Source of the DNA: M30B66 sp040882555 | GTDB taxonomy: Bacteria; Bacteroidota; Bacteroidia; M30B66 | NCBI GenBank assembly: GCA_040882555.1 | Contig: JBBEBC010000123.1 | Coordinates: forward strand, 1 to 16,909 | Length of the DNA stretch: 16,909 bases | Direction of reading: 5' to 3' | Made by a program: the position numbers and the translations under genes | In this document: positions 7,630 through 15,616 of the stretch, piece by piece | Position numbering within the stretch: position 1 is the first letter of the stretch | Layout: the number at the start of each line of letters is the position of its first letter | Notes under the pieces: model-generated | Databases searched by the model: none | Seen by the model: only the letters and a program-made list of their open reading frames with translations | What the model was told of the DNA's origin: nothing

Positions 7630-8094
7630 TTTAGTCCTGATTCTAGATTTAAGCATTCCTATTACAAGTTTATCCACCGGCCAGGTGAGATCATCTTGCG
7701 AAAGAGATTCCAATGGAATCCATCGGAAACCGATTGAATCGTTCTCTGCAGGTATTCCTTGATATTTTGAACTTATCGTCTCAAACTTTATTTCTTCCTT
7801 AAAGCGGCATAAGTAATACACAGAGATAAGTTGACCGCCTCCCCTGAAAATGGATTTCACGAAAAAGTCGGTCGTATAAAAATGCTGAATCACCTCCACT
7901 TCCTGACCACACTCTTCAACAAACTCTCGCTTGAGGCCGTCAATCATGCCTTCTCCAAACTCGAGTCCTCCTCCCGGGAACTTTGTCATGTATTGGTTTT
8001 GGCAATATTCATCAGTCACCAATAATTCATCTTGGTCGTTTATGATAAGTCCGTAAACCCGAACATTGAAATTGTTTCTTGAAACTTCGTCCAT
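7618..8094 (-). CDS. NUDIX hydrolase
   Basis: A 158-residue protein of the NUDIX superfamily, which hydrolyses a nucleoside diphosphate linked to another group using Mg. The Nudix box runs from Gly42 to Gly63: G-x5-E (Glu48), seven residues, then REFVEECG (56-63). Catalytic Glu57, Glu60 and Glu61 are all present; only the final hydrophobic position differs (Gln64). Strands before the box (VRVYGLIINDQDELLVTDE) and the SVYYLCRF strand after it fit the fold, and FRWIPLESLSQDDLTWP resembles the C-terminal W(I/V)PLEEL segment of MutT-like members. The substrate is unknown. Its 3' end overlaps the convergent gene by 12 bases. TACTTTG (8114-8120 on the minus strand) is a weak -7 candidate 19 bases before the start. 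Confidence 0.9.
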   Translation of the reverse strand: MDEVSRNNFNVRVYGLIINDQDELLVTDEYCQNQYMTKFPGGGLEFGEGMIDGLKREFVEECGQEVEVIQHFYTTDFFVKSIFRGGGQLISVYYLCRFKEEIKFETISSKYQGIPAENDSIGFRWIPLESLSQDDLTWPVDKLVIGMLKSRIRTKSRV

Positions 8095-8311
8095 AGGTTA
8101 AGTTAACAAAGTAGAGTGAGATGAGTTTAAAATGATTAAAAGGTTTTAACAAGAAACTTAAAGGTTTGATAAAAGAATGATTTAGGGTAAAGGTGAACTC
8201 GTTCTGAGTCGTAAGATTTTGATTTTCTCTTTTGATGCAAGCTGAAAGAAAATAAGATTTTCATACAATTATCACATAAAATTATAAGTCAGCGGTTTAC
8301 CTAGACTTATC

Positions 8312-8337
8312 CGTTTTTAAACGTTTATACACGTATA
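8312..8337. repeat. Two adjacent perfect inverted repeats
   Basis: CGTTTTTAAACG (8312-8323) and TATACACGTATA (8326-8337) are each perfect inverted repeats with five-base arms and a two-base centre, with centres 14 bases apart. They could be protein-binding sites. They lie about 300 bases upstream of the PadR gene and 220 bases beyond the NUDIX start, so their target is unclear. Confidence 0.45.
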
Positions 8338-8478
8338 GGATTTGCTTACTCAAAGCCTAAGTCCGAAATTGTTCCCGGGCAGGGGATTTTGGGCTATTCC
8401 CTAAGCATTTGAAAACTTCTTGTCAAGCCAACAATTCAAAATTAGGACATTAGTTATTAACCTGATTGTTAAAAGCAT

Positions 8479-8510
8479 GATAACTTAGCTCTTTATTGAT
8501 AATAGTTATC
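8479..8510. repeat. GATAACT...AGTTATC inverted repeat with a nested half-site
   Basis: GATAACT (8479-8485) is the exact reverse complement of AGTTATC (8504-8510), with an 18-base spacer. A second GATAA at 8498-8502 forms a tighter repeat, GATAA-TAG-TTATC (8498-8510). Three like half-sites in 32 bases suggest an operator or a small RNA structure; no function is shown. Confidence 0.35.
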
Positions 8511-8587
8511 TAATCGGCAACTTGAAAAAACAAGCTCTCGAAAATATTTCCACCTAATAATCAGGCAGTTAAAAACAATCTAAAAAT

Positions 8588-8614
8588 TAGTACCGTGCAT
8601 TACATAGTACTGTG
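8588..8614 (+). promoter_or_regulatory. Candidate PadR operator: repeated TAGTAC(C/T)GTG
   Basis: TAGTACCGTG (8588-8597) recurs as TAGTACTGTG (8605-8614), a 17-base direct period with one mismatch. Within it AGTAC (8589-8593) and GTACT (8607-8611) also form an inverted repeat with a 13-base spacer. The repeats cover the expected -33 region of the PadR promoter (the -7 element is at 8628-8635), a fitting place for a repressor site. PadR proteins commonly repress their own operon, but binding here is inferred. Confidence 0.45.
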
Positions 8615-8625
8615 TTAAATTAAGT

Positions 8626-8650
8626 TCTATGTTTGTCATATGAACATAGA
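8626..8650 (+). promoter_or_regulatory. -7 element and inverted repeat overlapping the PadR start codon
   Basis: TATGTTTG (8628-8635) matches the -7 consensus TAnnTTTG exactly and ends four bases before ATG 8640. The same bases belong to a perfect inverted repeat: TCTATGTT (8626-8633) and AACATAGA (8643-8650), spacer nine bases, with the start codon in the spacer. The arms contain ATGT and ACAT, the half-site type known for PadR-family operators, though the spacing (11) is longer than the classical eight. Autorepression and a leaderless transcript are inferred. Confidence 0.5.
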
Positions 8651-8978
8651 GAATACAAAAGCGCAGATGAGAAAAGGGGTGTTAGAGTTTTGCATACTCT
8701 CTATCCTTTCCAATGGCGATGCTTACACGAGCGATATCATTGGTAAACTCAAAGAAGCAAAACTCATCGTTGTGGAAGGTACCCTCTACCCTCTCCTTAC
8801 ACGCTTAAAAAATGCCGGACTTTTATCTTACCGATGGGAAGAAAGTAATTCCGGACCGCCTCGTAAGTATTATGGACTCACAGAACTCGGCACACGGGTT
8901 CTTGCCGAATTAAAGACTACCTGGGATGAACTGGTAGAATCTGTAGCTATTACTCAACAAAAACCTTCTGGAATCTAA
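8640..8978 (+). CDS. PadR family transcriptional regulator
   Basis: A 112-residue winged-helix protein of the short PadR class. Visible features are KGVLEFCILSILSNGDAYTSDIIGKL (helices 1 and 2), VVEGTLYPLLTRLKNAGLLSYRWEES (recognition helix and start of the wing; TLYPLL-RL is the PadR hallmark), GPPRKYYGLTELG (wing, with the conserved RKYY-LT), and a C-terminal helix for dimerisation. ATG 8640 gives the usual N-terminus of this group (ENTKAQMRKG); Met10 is less likely. It precedes the PspC-domain gene by four bases, a pairing frequent in Bacteroidota, where the regulator is thought to repress the operon until envelope stress or another ligand acts. No Shine-Dalgarno is present and the -7 element touches the start, so the mRNA may be leaderless. 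Confidence 0.93.
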   Translation: MNIENTKAQMRKGVLEFCILSILSNGDAYTSDIIGKLKEAKLIVVEGTLYPLLTRLKNAGLLSYRWEESNSGPPRKYYGLTELGTRVLAELKTTWDELVESVAITQQKPSGI

Positions 8979-8982
8979 AATC

Positions 8983-10605
8983 ATGAATAAAACCATAAGC
9001 ATCAATTTAAGCGGACTCCTTTTCAATTTGGAGGAAGTGGCCTACGAAAAGCTATTAAAATATTTATCTCAGATAAGGAGATCTTTCGAAGCTACCCAAG
9101 GCAAAGAAGAAATTCTAGCCGATATAGAGAGTCGCATAGCAGAACTTTTTACTGAAAAACTAAAAGACAAGCAAGTTATAGTTGAAAAAGAGGTTGATGA
9201 AGTTATTGAAATACTTGGTGCTCCAGAGCAGTATGAAACCGAAGATAATGAACCTCAACCTAGCTCAAGAGCCTATTCTGGCTATGAAAGTTCTGATACC
9301 CGCCGCCTTTATAGAGACCCTGAAAACTCAGTCTTTGGGGGTGTTTGTTCAGGTATTGGGCATTACTTCGGCATTGATGCTGTTTGGCTTCGCTTGGCTT
9401 TCGTTATAGCTCTTTTCTTTGCAGGTACTGGTCCTTTGCTTTATATAATTCTTTGGATTATACTTCCAAAAGCCCATACTACCGCCGAAAAATTGCAAAT
9501 GCGTGGCGAACGAGTGAACATCGAAAACATTGAAAGGAGGATTCGCGAGGAAGCAGAAAGACTGAAAAACAAGGCTGGAGAATTTGGTGATCGCACCCGA
9601 AATGAGCTCAATAATGCAAATGTTGGAGCGCGATTAGGTGGCTTTGTTAATGAATTCCTGCATGCCATCTTCAATTTCCTCAAAGGTGTTACCAAGGTGA
9701 TGGGTAAAACATTGGGACTAATCTTTCTCTTTATAGGAGGTAGTGCCCTTTTATTGCTCCTCGCTTCGCTTGTTACTTCAGGGACATTCTTTGTTGGTGG
9801 CGATGTCGAAGGAATGAGTGTTTTCAAACTAGGTGACTTTCTTGGCGTCTTCTTCAATTCTGGCCTACAGCAGGACTTGTTTATTCTTGGATTAATTCTC
9901 CTTGCCGTTACGCCGGTTATTGGGATGATTATTATAGGATTAAAGCTACTTATCTACCCAAGAATAAGCATGAGTTGGCCAGCATCTGTGAATGGTATGC
10001 TATTCATAGCTGGTCTAGTTTTATGCATCGTTACCAGTGCAATGCTACTTTCAGATTTTAGTGCTAAAGGCAGAAGAATAGATCCTGTTGAAGTAAACCT
10101 ACCTAACACAGACACCTTGAGAATTGCCTTCCAGCCTGATAGTGATTTAAATATTAAGCAGTTTGCTTCCATCGATAATTGGAGGTTTTATCTTGATGAT
10201 GAGGAGCATTATGTAACAGGTAGGGTACGCTTAAATATAAGTAAATCAACTACAAACGAAATTTCCTTAATCGTGAGCCGCTTTGCTAGAGGGTCTGATA
10301 AAAAAGAAGCCATTGAAACTGCAAACTCAATTAAGTACTTCCTTAAACAAGATAATAATACCCTTTTTCTAAATCCTTATTTTACCCTACCGGGCGATGG
10401 AAAATGGAGACGTCAACGACTTGAGTTTACCTTGGAGCTGCCTGAAGGAAGTTTTATTCAATTGGATCAAGGACTTGAAAAAGTGCTAAACGATGTGCCC
10501 AACACCCAAAATATGGACGATGATGAAATGATTGGTCATACTTGGATTATGGGTAAAGAAGGCTTGAGCTGCTTAAGTTGTCCGGTTGAAGAAGAAATGT
10601 TTTGA
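8983..10605 (+). CDS. PspC domain membrane protein with N-terminal helical and C-terminal extracytoplasmic regions
   Basis: A 540-residue protein. Residues 1-85 form a charged helical domain (EVAYEKLLKYLSQIRRSF, ILADIESRIAELF, VDEVIEILGAPEQY) typical of Bacteroidota PspC proteins and recalling sigma- or PadR-linked HAAS-like modules. A low-complexity linker leads to the PspC domain at about 107-165 (RRLYRDPENSVFGGVCSGI, GIDAVWLRLAFV, GPLLYIILWIILP). A coiled segment (170-210) precedes three more membrane helices (about 241-265, 297-325, 336-356). The remaining 180 residues are probably strand-rich and extracytoplasmic, ending in the conserved-looking tail GLSCLSC. PspC in enterobacteria senses envelope stress; a role in envelope stress signalling together with the PadR neighbour is inferred. 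The DUF2807 gene often found after it is absent; recG follows, with its own promoter candidate. Confidence 0.88.
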   Translation: MNKTISINLSGLLFNLEEVAYEKLLKYLSQIRRSFEATQGKEEILADIESRIAELFTEKLKDKQVIVEKEVDEVIEILGAPEQYETEDNEPQPSSRAYSGYESSDTRRLYRDPENSVFGGVCSGIGHYFGIDAVWLRLAFVIALFFAGTGPLLYIILWIILPKAHTTAEKLQMRGERVNIENIERRIREEAERLKNKAGEFGDRTRNELNNANVGARLGGFVNEFLHAIFNFLKGVTKVMGKTLGLIFLFIGGSALLLLLASLVTSGTFFVGGDVEGMSVFKLGDFLGVFFNSGLQQDLFILGLILLAVTPVIGMIIIGLKLLIYPRISMSWPASVNGMLFIAGLVLCIVTSAMLLSDFSAKGRRIDPVEVNLPNTDTLRIAFQPDSDLNIKQFASIDNWRFYLDDEEHYVTGRVRLNISKSTTNEISLIVSRFARGSDKKEAIETANSIKYFLKQDNNTLFLNPYFTLPGDGKWRRQRLEFTLELPEGSFIQLDQGLEKVLNDVPNTQNMDDDEMIGHTWIMGKEGLSCLSCPVEEEMF

Positions 10606-10757
10606 TAAAGCAACTTGCTGAAATCAGTATACACTTTAACATATTAACCTAGCAGTATATTAGAGGATTAAATCATCAAAATATCCTATTAACCTGTTAT
10701 CATTTCCCCTTCTTTATTTAATTTCAGCCTTATTCCTCTCTACCCTATATTTACAGC
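10606..10757. other. pspC-recG intergenic region
   Basis: This 152-base AT-rich spacer has no clear terminator for the PadR-PspC operon; AGCAACTTGCT at its start is too tight to be a stable hairpin. TATTAACCT occurs twice (10642-10650 and 10687-10695), and TATTAACCTG is also found at 8455-8464 upstream of the PadR gene. The right end holds the recG -7 candidate. Confidence 0.4.
10746..10753 (+). promoter_or_regulatory. Candidate -7 element abutting the recG GTG start
   Basis: TATATTTA matches seven of the eight positions of TAnnTTTG and ends four bases before the GTG at 10758. If used, transcription would begin at or next to the start codon. No -33 element is obvious. Confidence 0.35.
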
Positions 10758-13012
10758 GTGCAGAGCTTAAACACTCCTTTATTATCGGTTCCGGGAATAT
10801 TGCCCAAGAGAGTTGCTTTGCTCAAAAAAGAATGTGGCATTTCTACAGTTTCTGACTTGCTTCAATATTACCCTTTTAGGTATGTGGACCGGACTCGCTT
10901 TTACACCATCAAAGAAATTAGTGAGGAGTTGCCTTATATTCAGCTGGTTGGCAAAATTCAAGAAGTCCGATTATTAGGTCAAAGCAACAAACAAAGGCTC
11001 TCAGTCCAATTTAAGGATGCAACTGGAACAATAGAACTTGTTTGGTTTCAGGGTATTAAATACATACAGGATAGGATTAAGCCTGGAGTAGATTTTATTG
11101 TTTTTGGGAAGCCAACTTTATTTAATGGCAGCTGGAACATGGCGCATCCAGAATTGGAGGTTTATTCAGCCGAAAAAGCTGCATTAGCATCTAAACTTCA
11201 GCCTGTTTACTCAGGTACGGAGGCTATGAAAAGAGCAAGATTCGACAGTCGTGCTATTTCGCTCTTAATCCAACAAGTGCTCAGATGGTGTTCAGGTAAA
11301 ATAAATGAATCATTACCCGAAAGCATTAAATCAATGCTTCAGCTAATTCCATTAGAACAAGCATTCCTTCAAATCCACGCTCCTAAAACTGCAGATGAAC
11401 TTCAAAAAGCTGAAATAAGATTAAAATTTGAAGAATTATTTTTTCTCCAGCTTAGGCTTATCCAAATAAATCGCATTAATAAATTGGCAATCAAAGGTTT
11501 TGCTTTTGATAAAATTGGTGACGCGTTTAACAACTTTTACAAAACCGAACTTCCGTTTGAATTAACTGGAGCTCAAAAAAGAGTTATCAGAGAAATACGG
11601 ATTGATGTAGCTAAGCCAATTCAGATGAACAGGCTTTTGCAGGGTGATGTAGGGAGTGGGAAAACCATTGTTGCTTTCATGAGCATGCTCATGGCGATAG
11701 ACAATGGATTCCAAGCGTGTTTGATGGCTCCAACAGAAATACTAGCGCAGCAGCATTTTCAAGGACTTAAGCAGCATGCCGAAGCCATTGGTTTGAACAT
11801 TTCTATTCTCACAGGCTCGGTCAAGAAAAAGGCCCGCAAGCCAATTCACGAGCAGTTATTATCTGGAGAACTTCATATTCTGGTTGGAACGCATGCTCTG
11901 CTTGAAGATATTGTTGCTTTCCATAATTTGGGTTTGGTAGTTATTGATGAACAGCACCGTTTTGGAGTAGCTCAACGTGCTCGAATGTGGGCCAAAAACT
12001 CACTTCCACCACATGTACTAATCATGAGTGCAACACCTATCCCCAGAACATTGGCAATGACACTTTATGGCGATTTAGACATTTCTGTGATTGATGAATT
12101 GCCTCCCGGCCGAAAGCCAATTCAGACAAAGCATCTTTACGACAGAGACAGAATTGCAATGTTCAAATTCATTGAACAGCAGATTGAATTAGGAAGGCAG
12201 ATTTATATAGTGTATCCGCTCATTGAAGAAAGTGAAGTGCTGGATTATAAAAACCTCGTAGACGGATTTGATCACCTAACAGCAGTTTTTCCACCTCCGA
12301 AATATCATTTAAGTATTGTTCATGGGCGCCTTTCGGCGGAAGATAAAGAATATGAAATGCAACGTTTCATCAAAAAAGAAACTCAGATAATGGTTGCAAC
12401 TACTGTGATAGAAGTTGGAGTAAATGTGCCGAATGCTTCTGTTATGGTGATTGAAAGTGCCGAGCGCTTTGGATTATCTCAATTGCATCAACTTAGAGGT
12501 CGTGTGGGAAGAGGCGGAGACCAATCATATTGTATTTTGATGACGGGCTTTAAACTGAGCAGCGATGCTAAAACACGGCTTCAAACCATGGTTGAAACCA
12601 ACGATGGCTTTAAGATTGCCGAAGTTGATTTGCGACTTCGAGGCCCCGGAGACCTTCAAGGAACTCAACAAAGTGGAAATCTCGATTTAAAAATTGCCGA
12701 TATNNNNNNNNNNNNNNNNNNNNNNNNNNNNNNNNNNNNNNNNNNNNNNNNNNNNNNNNNNNNNNNNNNNNNNNNNNNNNNNNNNNNNNNNNNNNNNNNN
12801 NNNGAGACCTTCAAGGAACTCAACAAAGTGGAAATCTCGATTTAAAAATTGCCGATATAAGCAAAGACAATAAACTGTTAAGTTATTGCAGGGAATTAGC
12901 AGGTCAAGTCCTTGATAGCGACCCTGAATTAGCTCTTCAAGAACACGCTAGTTTAAAAGAAAAACTAGATATAATTAAAGAACGACAAATGAATTGGGGA
13001 AGAATTTCTTGA
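10758..13012 (+). CDS. recG: ATP-dependent DNA helicase RecG (intact once the assembly gap is collapsed)
   Basis: RecG remodels stalled replication forks and branch-migrates Holliday junctions. The start is GTG 10758, giving SLNTPLLSVPGILPKRVALL, the usual RecG N-terminus. An OB-fold wedge domain (about 60-150: YIQLVGKIQEVRLLG, VWFQG) is followed by two RecA-like helicase domains: Walker A GDVGSGKT (296-303), the DEQH box (397-400) in VVIDEQHRFGVAQR, MSATPIPRTLAMT, and motif VI in QLHQLRGRVGRG. A 100-N gap (12704-12803) interrupts the end and is flanked by an exact 55-base duplication. Removing the gap plus one copy joins KIADI to SKDNKLLSYCRELAG and reaches TGA 13010-13012 in frame, for 699 residues, a normal RecG length. 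As printed, the gap shifts the frame, so the apparent stop at 12843-12845 is an artefact. The stop codon directly abuts that of the convergent ALDH gene. Confidence 0.95.
12649..12703 (+). repeat. 55-base contig-end overlap, left copy
   Basis: The last 55 bases before the N run are identical to the first 55 bases after it (12804-12858). They encode part of the conserved RecG C-terminal motif (GDLQGTQQSGNLDLKIAD). This is an unmerged assembly overlap, not a biological repeat. Confidence 0.95.
12704..12803. other. Assembly gap of 100 N
   Basis: Exactly 100 N, a conventional placeholder for a gap of unknown length. Because the two flanks overlap by 55 bases, no sequence is actually missing and the true gap length is negative. 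Confidence 0.97.
12804..12858 (+). repeat. 55-base contig-end overlap, right copy
   Basis: Exact copy of 12649-12703. The RecG reading frame continues from this copy in a frame different from that before the gap (155 inserted bases, not a multiple of three), which confirms that the insertion is artificial. Confidence 0.95.
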
Positions 13013-14452
13013 TCAGAGTTTGATACAAACATTCTTAGCTTCAGTAAAAAACCTCAACGCTTCCCAGCCACCTTCTCGACCTACACCCGAGTTTTTAACT
13101 CCACCGAAAGGTGTTCTTAAATCTCTCAACATCCAACAATTCACCCATACAATGCCAGTTTTCAAATCCGCCGATAGGCGATGAGCCCTTGTTAAATTAC
13201 TTGTCCAAACAGAAAAAGCTAAACCATACTCGGTTCCATTTGCAATAGCAATTGCTTCATTATCAGCATCAAAAGGAATTAGGCTAACAACGGGACCAAA
13301 AATCTCTTCCTGATTAACTCTGCATTGAGAACCTAAACCTTCAATGACAGTTGGTTCCAGAAAAAATCCACCTTCATTACCAGGAGGATAAATCCTATTT
13401 CCACCACTTATAATCTGACCTCCCTCTTGCTTGGCAAGATCAATATATGAGATAATTTTATCCATATGAGCTTCAGAAATTACTGAGCCCATTCTTGATG
13501 ATTCATCGAAAGGATTTCCAACCTGAATCGTTTTCACTTCCTCGATAAACGCTGTTTTGAACCTATCATAAATGCTTCGTTCAATAAGCAATCGTGAGCC
13601 ACAAAGACAAATTTGTCCCTGATTTGAGAAGGCTGCCCTTACTGTTTCCTTGACAGTATTCTCGAATTCGCAATCTGCAAAAACAATACTGGCGTTCTTC
13701 CCTCCCAATTCCAATGATAATTTTTTAAATTTTGGGGCTGCAACTGATGCAATGGTCGCTCCGGTTTTCGTACCTCCGGTGAATGAAATTAGGTCAACTT
13801 CTTCATGCGCAACCATGGCTGCTCCAGCTTTATGACCTAGTCCCTGCACTATATTTAGCACTCCTGCTGGTAAACCGGCTTCAATACATAAAGCAGAAAA
13901 ACTGGAAGCTGTCATTGGAGTGAGCTCTGAAGGCTTTGCTACCACCGTGTTTCCCGAAGCGAGAGCAGGAGCTATTTTCCAAGTAAAGAGATAAAGCGGT
14001 AAGTTCCATGGTGAAATGCAAACTGCAACTCCAACCGCTTGGCGCAAAGTGAAGTTGATAGCCAGTTGATCTGTAGCATGCGACTCAGACTGAATGTGTA
14101 AAATAGCTGTCGCAAAAAATCTAATGTTTGATATAGCTCTAGGAATATCAATTGTTTTAGATACTAGGAAAGGCTTTCCAGAGTCGATACTTTCTTCCTT
14201 AGCGAGCTTATCTAAGTTATTTTCCATCAACTCAGCTAGTCGAAGCATGATTCTGCTCCTTTCTGCAGCGGGTGTTGCCGACCAGTCGGGGAAGGCTTTC
14301 CGAGCCGATTCCATTGCTAGGTTTACATCACTTGCATCGCTGTCGGGAATAAGATTGACTATTTGCCCAGTTGCAGGATTGATATTTTCTAACCATGCAT
14401 CATTTATGGGATGACTTAGTTGGCCGTTTATATAGTTATTTAGTTTTTGCAT
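13013..14452 (-). CDS. Aldehyde dehydrogenase, probably 2-aminomuconate or 2-hydroxymuconate semialdehyde dehydrogenase type
   Basis: A 479-residue NAD-dependent ALDH. The oxyanion-hole Asn150 lies in SPWNLPLY, cofactor-binding AKPSELTP follows, FTGGTKTG is the NAD loop, the general base Glu248 is in LELGGKN, and the catalytic Cys282 is in NQGQICLCGSR (277-287), with Cys284 nearby. The end, VNCWMLRDLRTPFGGVKNSGVGREGGWEALRFF (written here in parts: LRDLRTPFGG, SGVGREGG, ALRFFTEAKNVCI), is closest to ALDH8A1/2-aminomuconate semialdehyde dehydrogenases of tryptophan (kynurenine) breakdown and to the related 2-hydroxymuconate enzymes. The exact substrate is inferred; no other kynurenine or meta-cleavage gene is in the window. 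It lies 37 bases after the GT2 gene on the same strand and its stop abuts the recG stop. Confidence 0.88.
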   Translation of the reverse strand: MQKLNNYINGQLSHPINDAWLENINPATGQIVNLIPDSDASDVNLAMESARKAFPDWSATPAAERSRIMLRLAELMENNLDKLAKEESIDSGKPFLVSKTIDIPRAISNIRFFATAILHIQSESHATDQLAINFTLRQAVGVAVCISPWNLPLYLFTWKIAPALASGNTVVAKPSELTPMTASSFSALCIEAGLPAGVLNIVQGLGHKAGAAMVAHEEVDLISFTGGTKTGATIASVAAPKFKKLSLELGGKNASIVFADCEFENTVKETVRAAFSNQGQICLCGSRLLIERSIYDRFKTAFIEEVKTIQVGNPFDESSRMGSVISEAHMDKIISYIDLAKQEGGQIISGGNRIYPPGNEGGFFLEPTVIEGLGSQCRVNQEEIFGPVVSLIPFDADNEAIAIANGTEYGLAFSVWTSNLTRAHRLSADLKTGIVWVNCWMLRDLRTPFGGVKNSGVGREGGWEALRFFTEAKNVCIKL

Positions 14453-14489
14453 GTTTTTTTAGGACGAGTAAAAGTAATAAAGCCAAATT

Positions 14490-15572
14490 TTAGTGGGAAG
14501 TTCTTAGTGGTCGGCCTTTCCAAGTTGGATTTTTCTTGGTGATGGACAAAATAACTATGACAATCACCAGGAATGGGTAAACCAATCTGAAAATAGGCCA
14601 AAAAGCAGCTGATTTAAAATTGACATGAATCGGGCTATAAAGCTTCAATAAGAGGAGTTCAGGAATAATAACTAACGTGTATAATAGTCCGAATTGAAGC
14701 AATCCGGGAATAAAATTAAACATCCAAATCAAGAACAGACTGGAGATTAAGATTTCTTTCCAGCTATGGATATTTTGACGTTTTGAAATCCAACGAATTC
14801 TCTGGTTGAACCAATCCTGCATATCATTATTGAGGTAAGTCAATACAGTATTTTCAGCGCCATGGTCGTATACAACTGAGTAGCCGTGAGATTTGAAGGA
14901 GCTAAGCAGCAACACATCATCACCTGAGGCGAGATGTTCATGGGATGTATAGGCGCCCACTTTTTCCCAAACTGATTTTCTGAACATAAGATTAGCTCCA
15001 TTAGCCAAGAAGCCAGATTTATTTATAACCGCGGCTCGCGTGATGGTCTGAAGAACCAATAATTCAACATTCGACACTAATGAAAAGAACCCGTTTTCAA
15101 GAGGGATGCTTGACAAGGGAGAGACAATCATGTCGCAATTGTGACTTCGAATTCCCTTTTTTTTTGACTTTAGCCAGTTTTTTGAATAAATACAATCGGC
15201 ATCCGTTGTTAAGATCCAATCGTTTGCGGCATCTCTAATTGCCAATGTTAATGCATGTTTTTTCGAACTTATGATTCCTTTTTTTATGTGAATTAACCTA
15301 ACCGAATGAGGTAAATTTTCAAAGTGCTTTAATTCTAAATACTCCGATTGATCATTTACCAAGATGACTTCATCTCCAACTTCAAGAATCAGATTTCGAA
15401 GACACTCGACTAAGCCGGGTAGATATTTCTCTTCATTTCTGAATGGAATGATTAAAGACACAGGTGGTATTATTACATTTCCGGGCAGTTCTTCTTCTTT
15501 GGCATTGGCAGAAATCCAAAGCATTAGATAAAAAGGAACCATGAAACAGATTATAAAGATAAAGGCTGCCAT
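14490..15572 (-). CDS. Membrane-associated family 2 glycosyltransferase
   Basis: A 360-residue GT-A type GT2 enzyme, which transfers a sugar from a nucleotide donor. One N-terminal membrane helix (about 2-21) precedes the catalytic domain: VSLIIPFRNEE (38-48), the nucleotide-binding VILVNDQS (69-76), the metal-binding DAD (124-126), an acceptor-side GDD (217-219), and QRIRW (257-261), the Q-x-x-R-W type motif seen in membrane synthases. Two or three C-terminal helices (about 275-345) follow, and the tail is basic. A role in cell-surface polysaccharide or glycolipid synthesis is inferred; donor and product are unknown. It is divergent from ruvC across only 44 bases. TAAATTAG just before its start is a seven-of-eight match to the -7 consensus. 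The ALDH gene follows on the same strand and may share its transcript. Confidence 0.9.
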   Translation of the reverse strand: MAAFIFIICFMVPFYLMLWISANAKEEELPGNVIIPPVSLIIPFRNEEKYLPGLVECLRNLILEVGDEVILVNDQSEYLELKHFENLPHSVRLIHIKKGIISSKKHALTLAIRDAANDWILTTDADCIYSKNWLKSKKKGIRSHNCDMIVSPLSSIPLENGFFSLVSNVELLVLQTITRAAVINKSGFLANGANLMFRKSVWEKVGAYTSHEHLASGDDVLLLSSFKSHGYSVVYDHGAENTVLTYLNNDMQDWFNQRIRWISKRQNIHSWKEILISSLFLIWMFNFIPGLLQFGLLYTLVIIPELLLLKLYSPIHVNFKSAAFWPIFRLVYPFLVIVIVILSITKKNPTWKGRPLRTSH

Positions 15573-15601
15573 CGTCTACTAATTTAAGGCGATTTACTTT
15601 G

Positions 15602-15609
15602 TAACTTTG
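15602..15609 (+). promoter_or_regulatory. -7 promoter element abutting the ruvC start codon
   Basis: TAACTTTG matches TAnnTTTG exactly and ends seven bases before ATG 15617, predicting a transcript that starts at or within a few bases of the start codon. The 44-base divergent spacer must also serve the GT2 gene. No -33 TTG lies at the usual distance. Confidence 0.5.
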
Positions 15610-15616
15610 CCTGCTC

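Larger units (their letters stand above)
8095..8587. other. Gene-free intergenic stretch with several short inverted repeats
   Basis: About 490 bases without a plausible gene: every ATG I followed on the plus strand meets a stop within a few codons. No tRNA, rRNA or known riboswitch was recognised. A small GC-rich island (about 8366-8404) with CCCGGG and an imperfect AGGGGA/TTCCCT stem stands out from the AT-rich surroundings. Two palindromes near 8312-8337 and a GATAACT/AGTTATC repeat near 8479-8510 are listed separately. The right end is the control region of the PadR gene. Confidence 0.6.

Noticed and set aside
7831..8025. Plus-strand 64-residue frame opposite the NUDIX gene
   Set aside because: It is wholly antisense to the conserved Nudix box region; no independent coding signal.
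8095..8639. tRNA, riboswitch or dif-like site in the long intergenic region
   Set aside because: No cloverleaf or known aptamer signature was recognised, and the TATACACGTATA palindrome alone is too short to call a recombination site.
9441..9857. Minus-strand 138-residue frame opposite the PspC gene
   Set aside because: Pro/Ser/Arg/Lys-rich shadow of a membrane-protein coding region.
12704..12845. RecG appearing truncated or frameshifted with the tail ETFKELNKVEISI
   Set aside because: This reading is created by the 100-N placeholder and duplicated 55 bases; collapsing them restores the normal RecG C-terminus.
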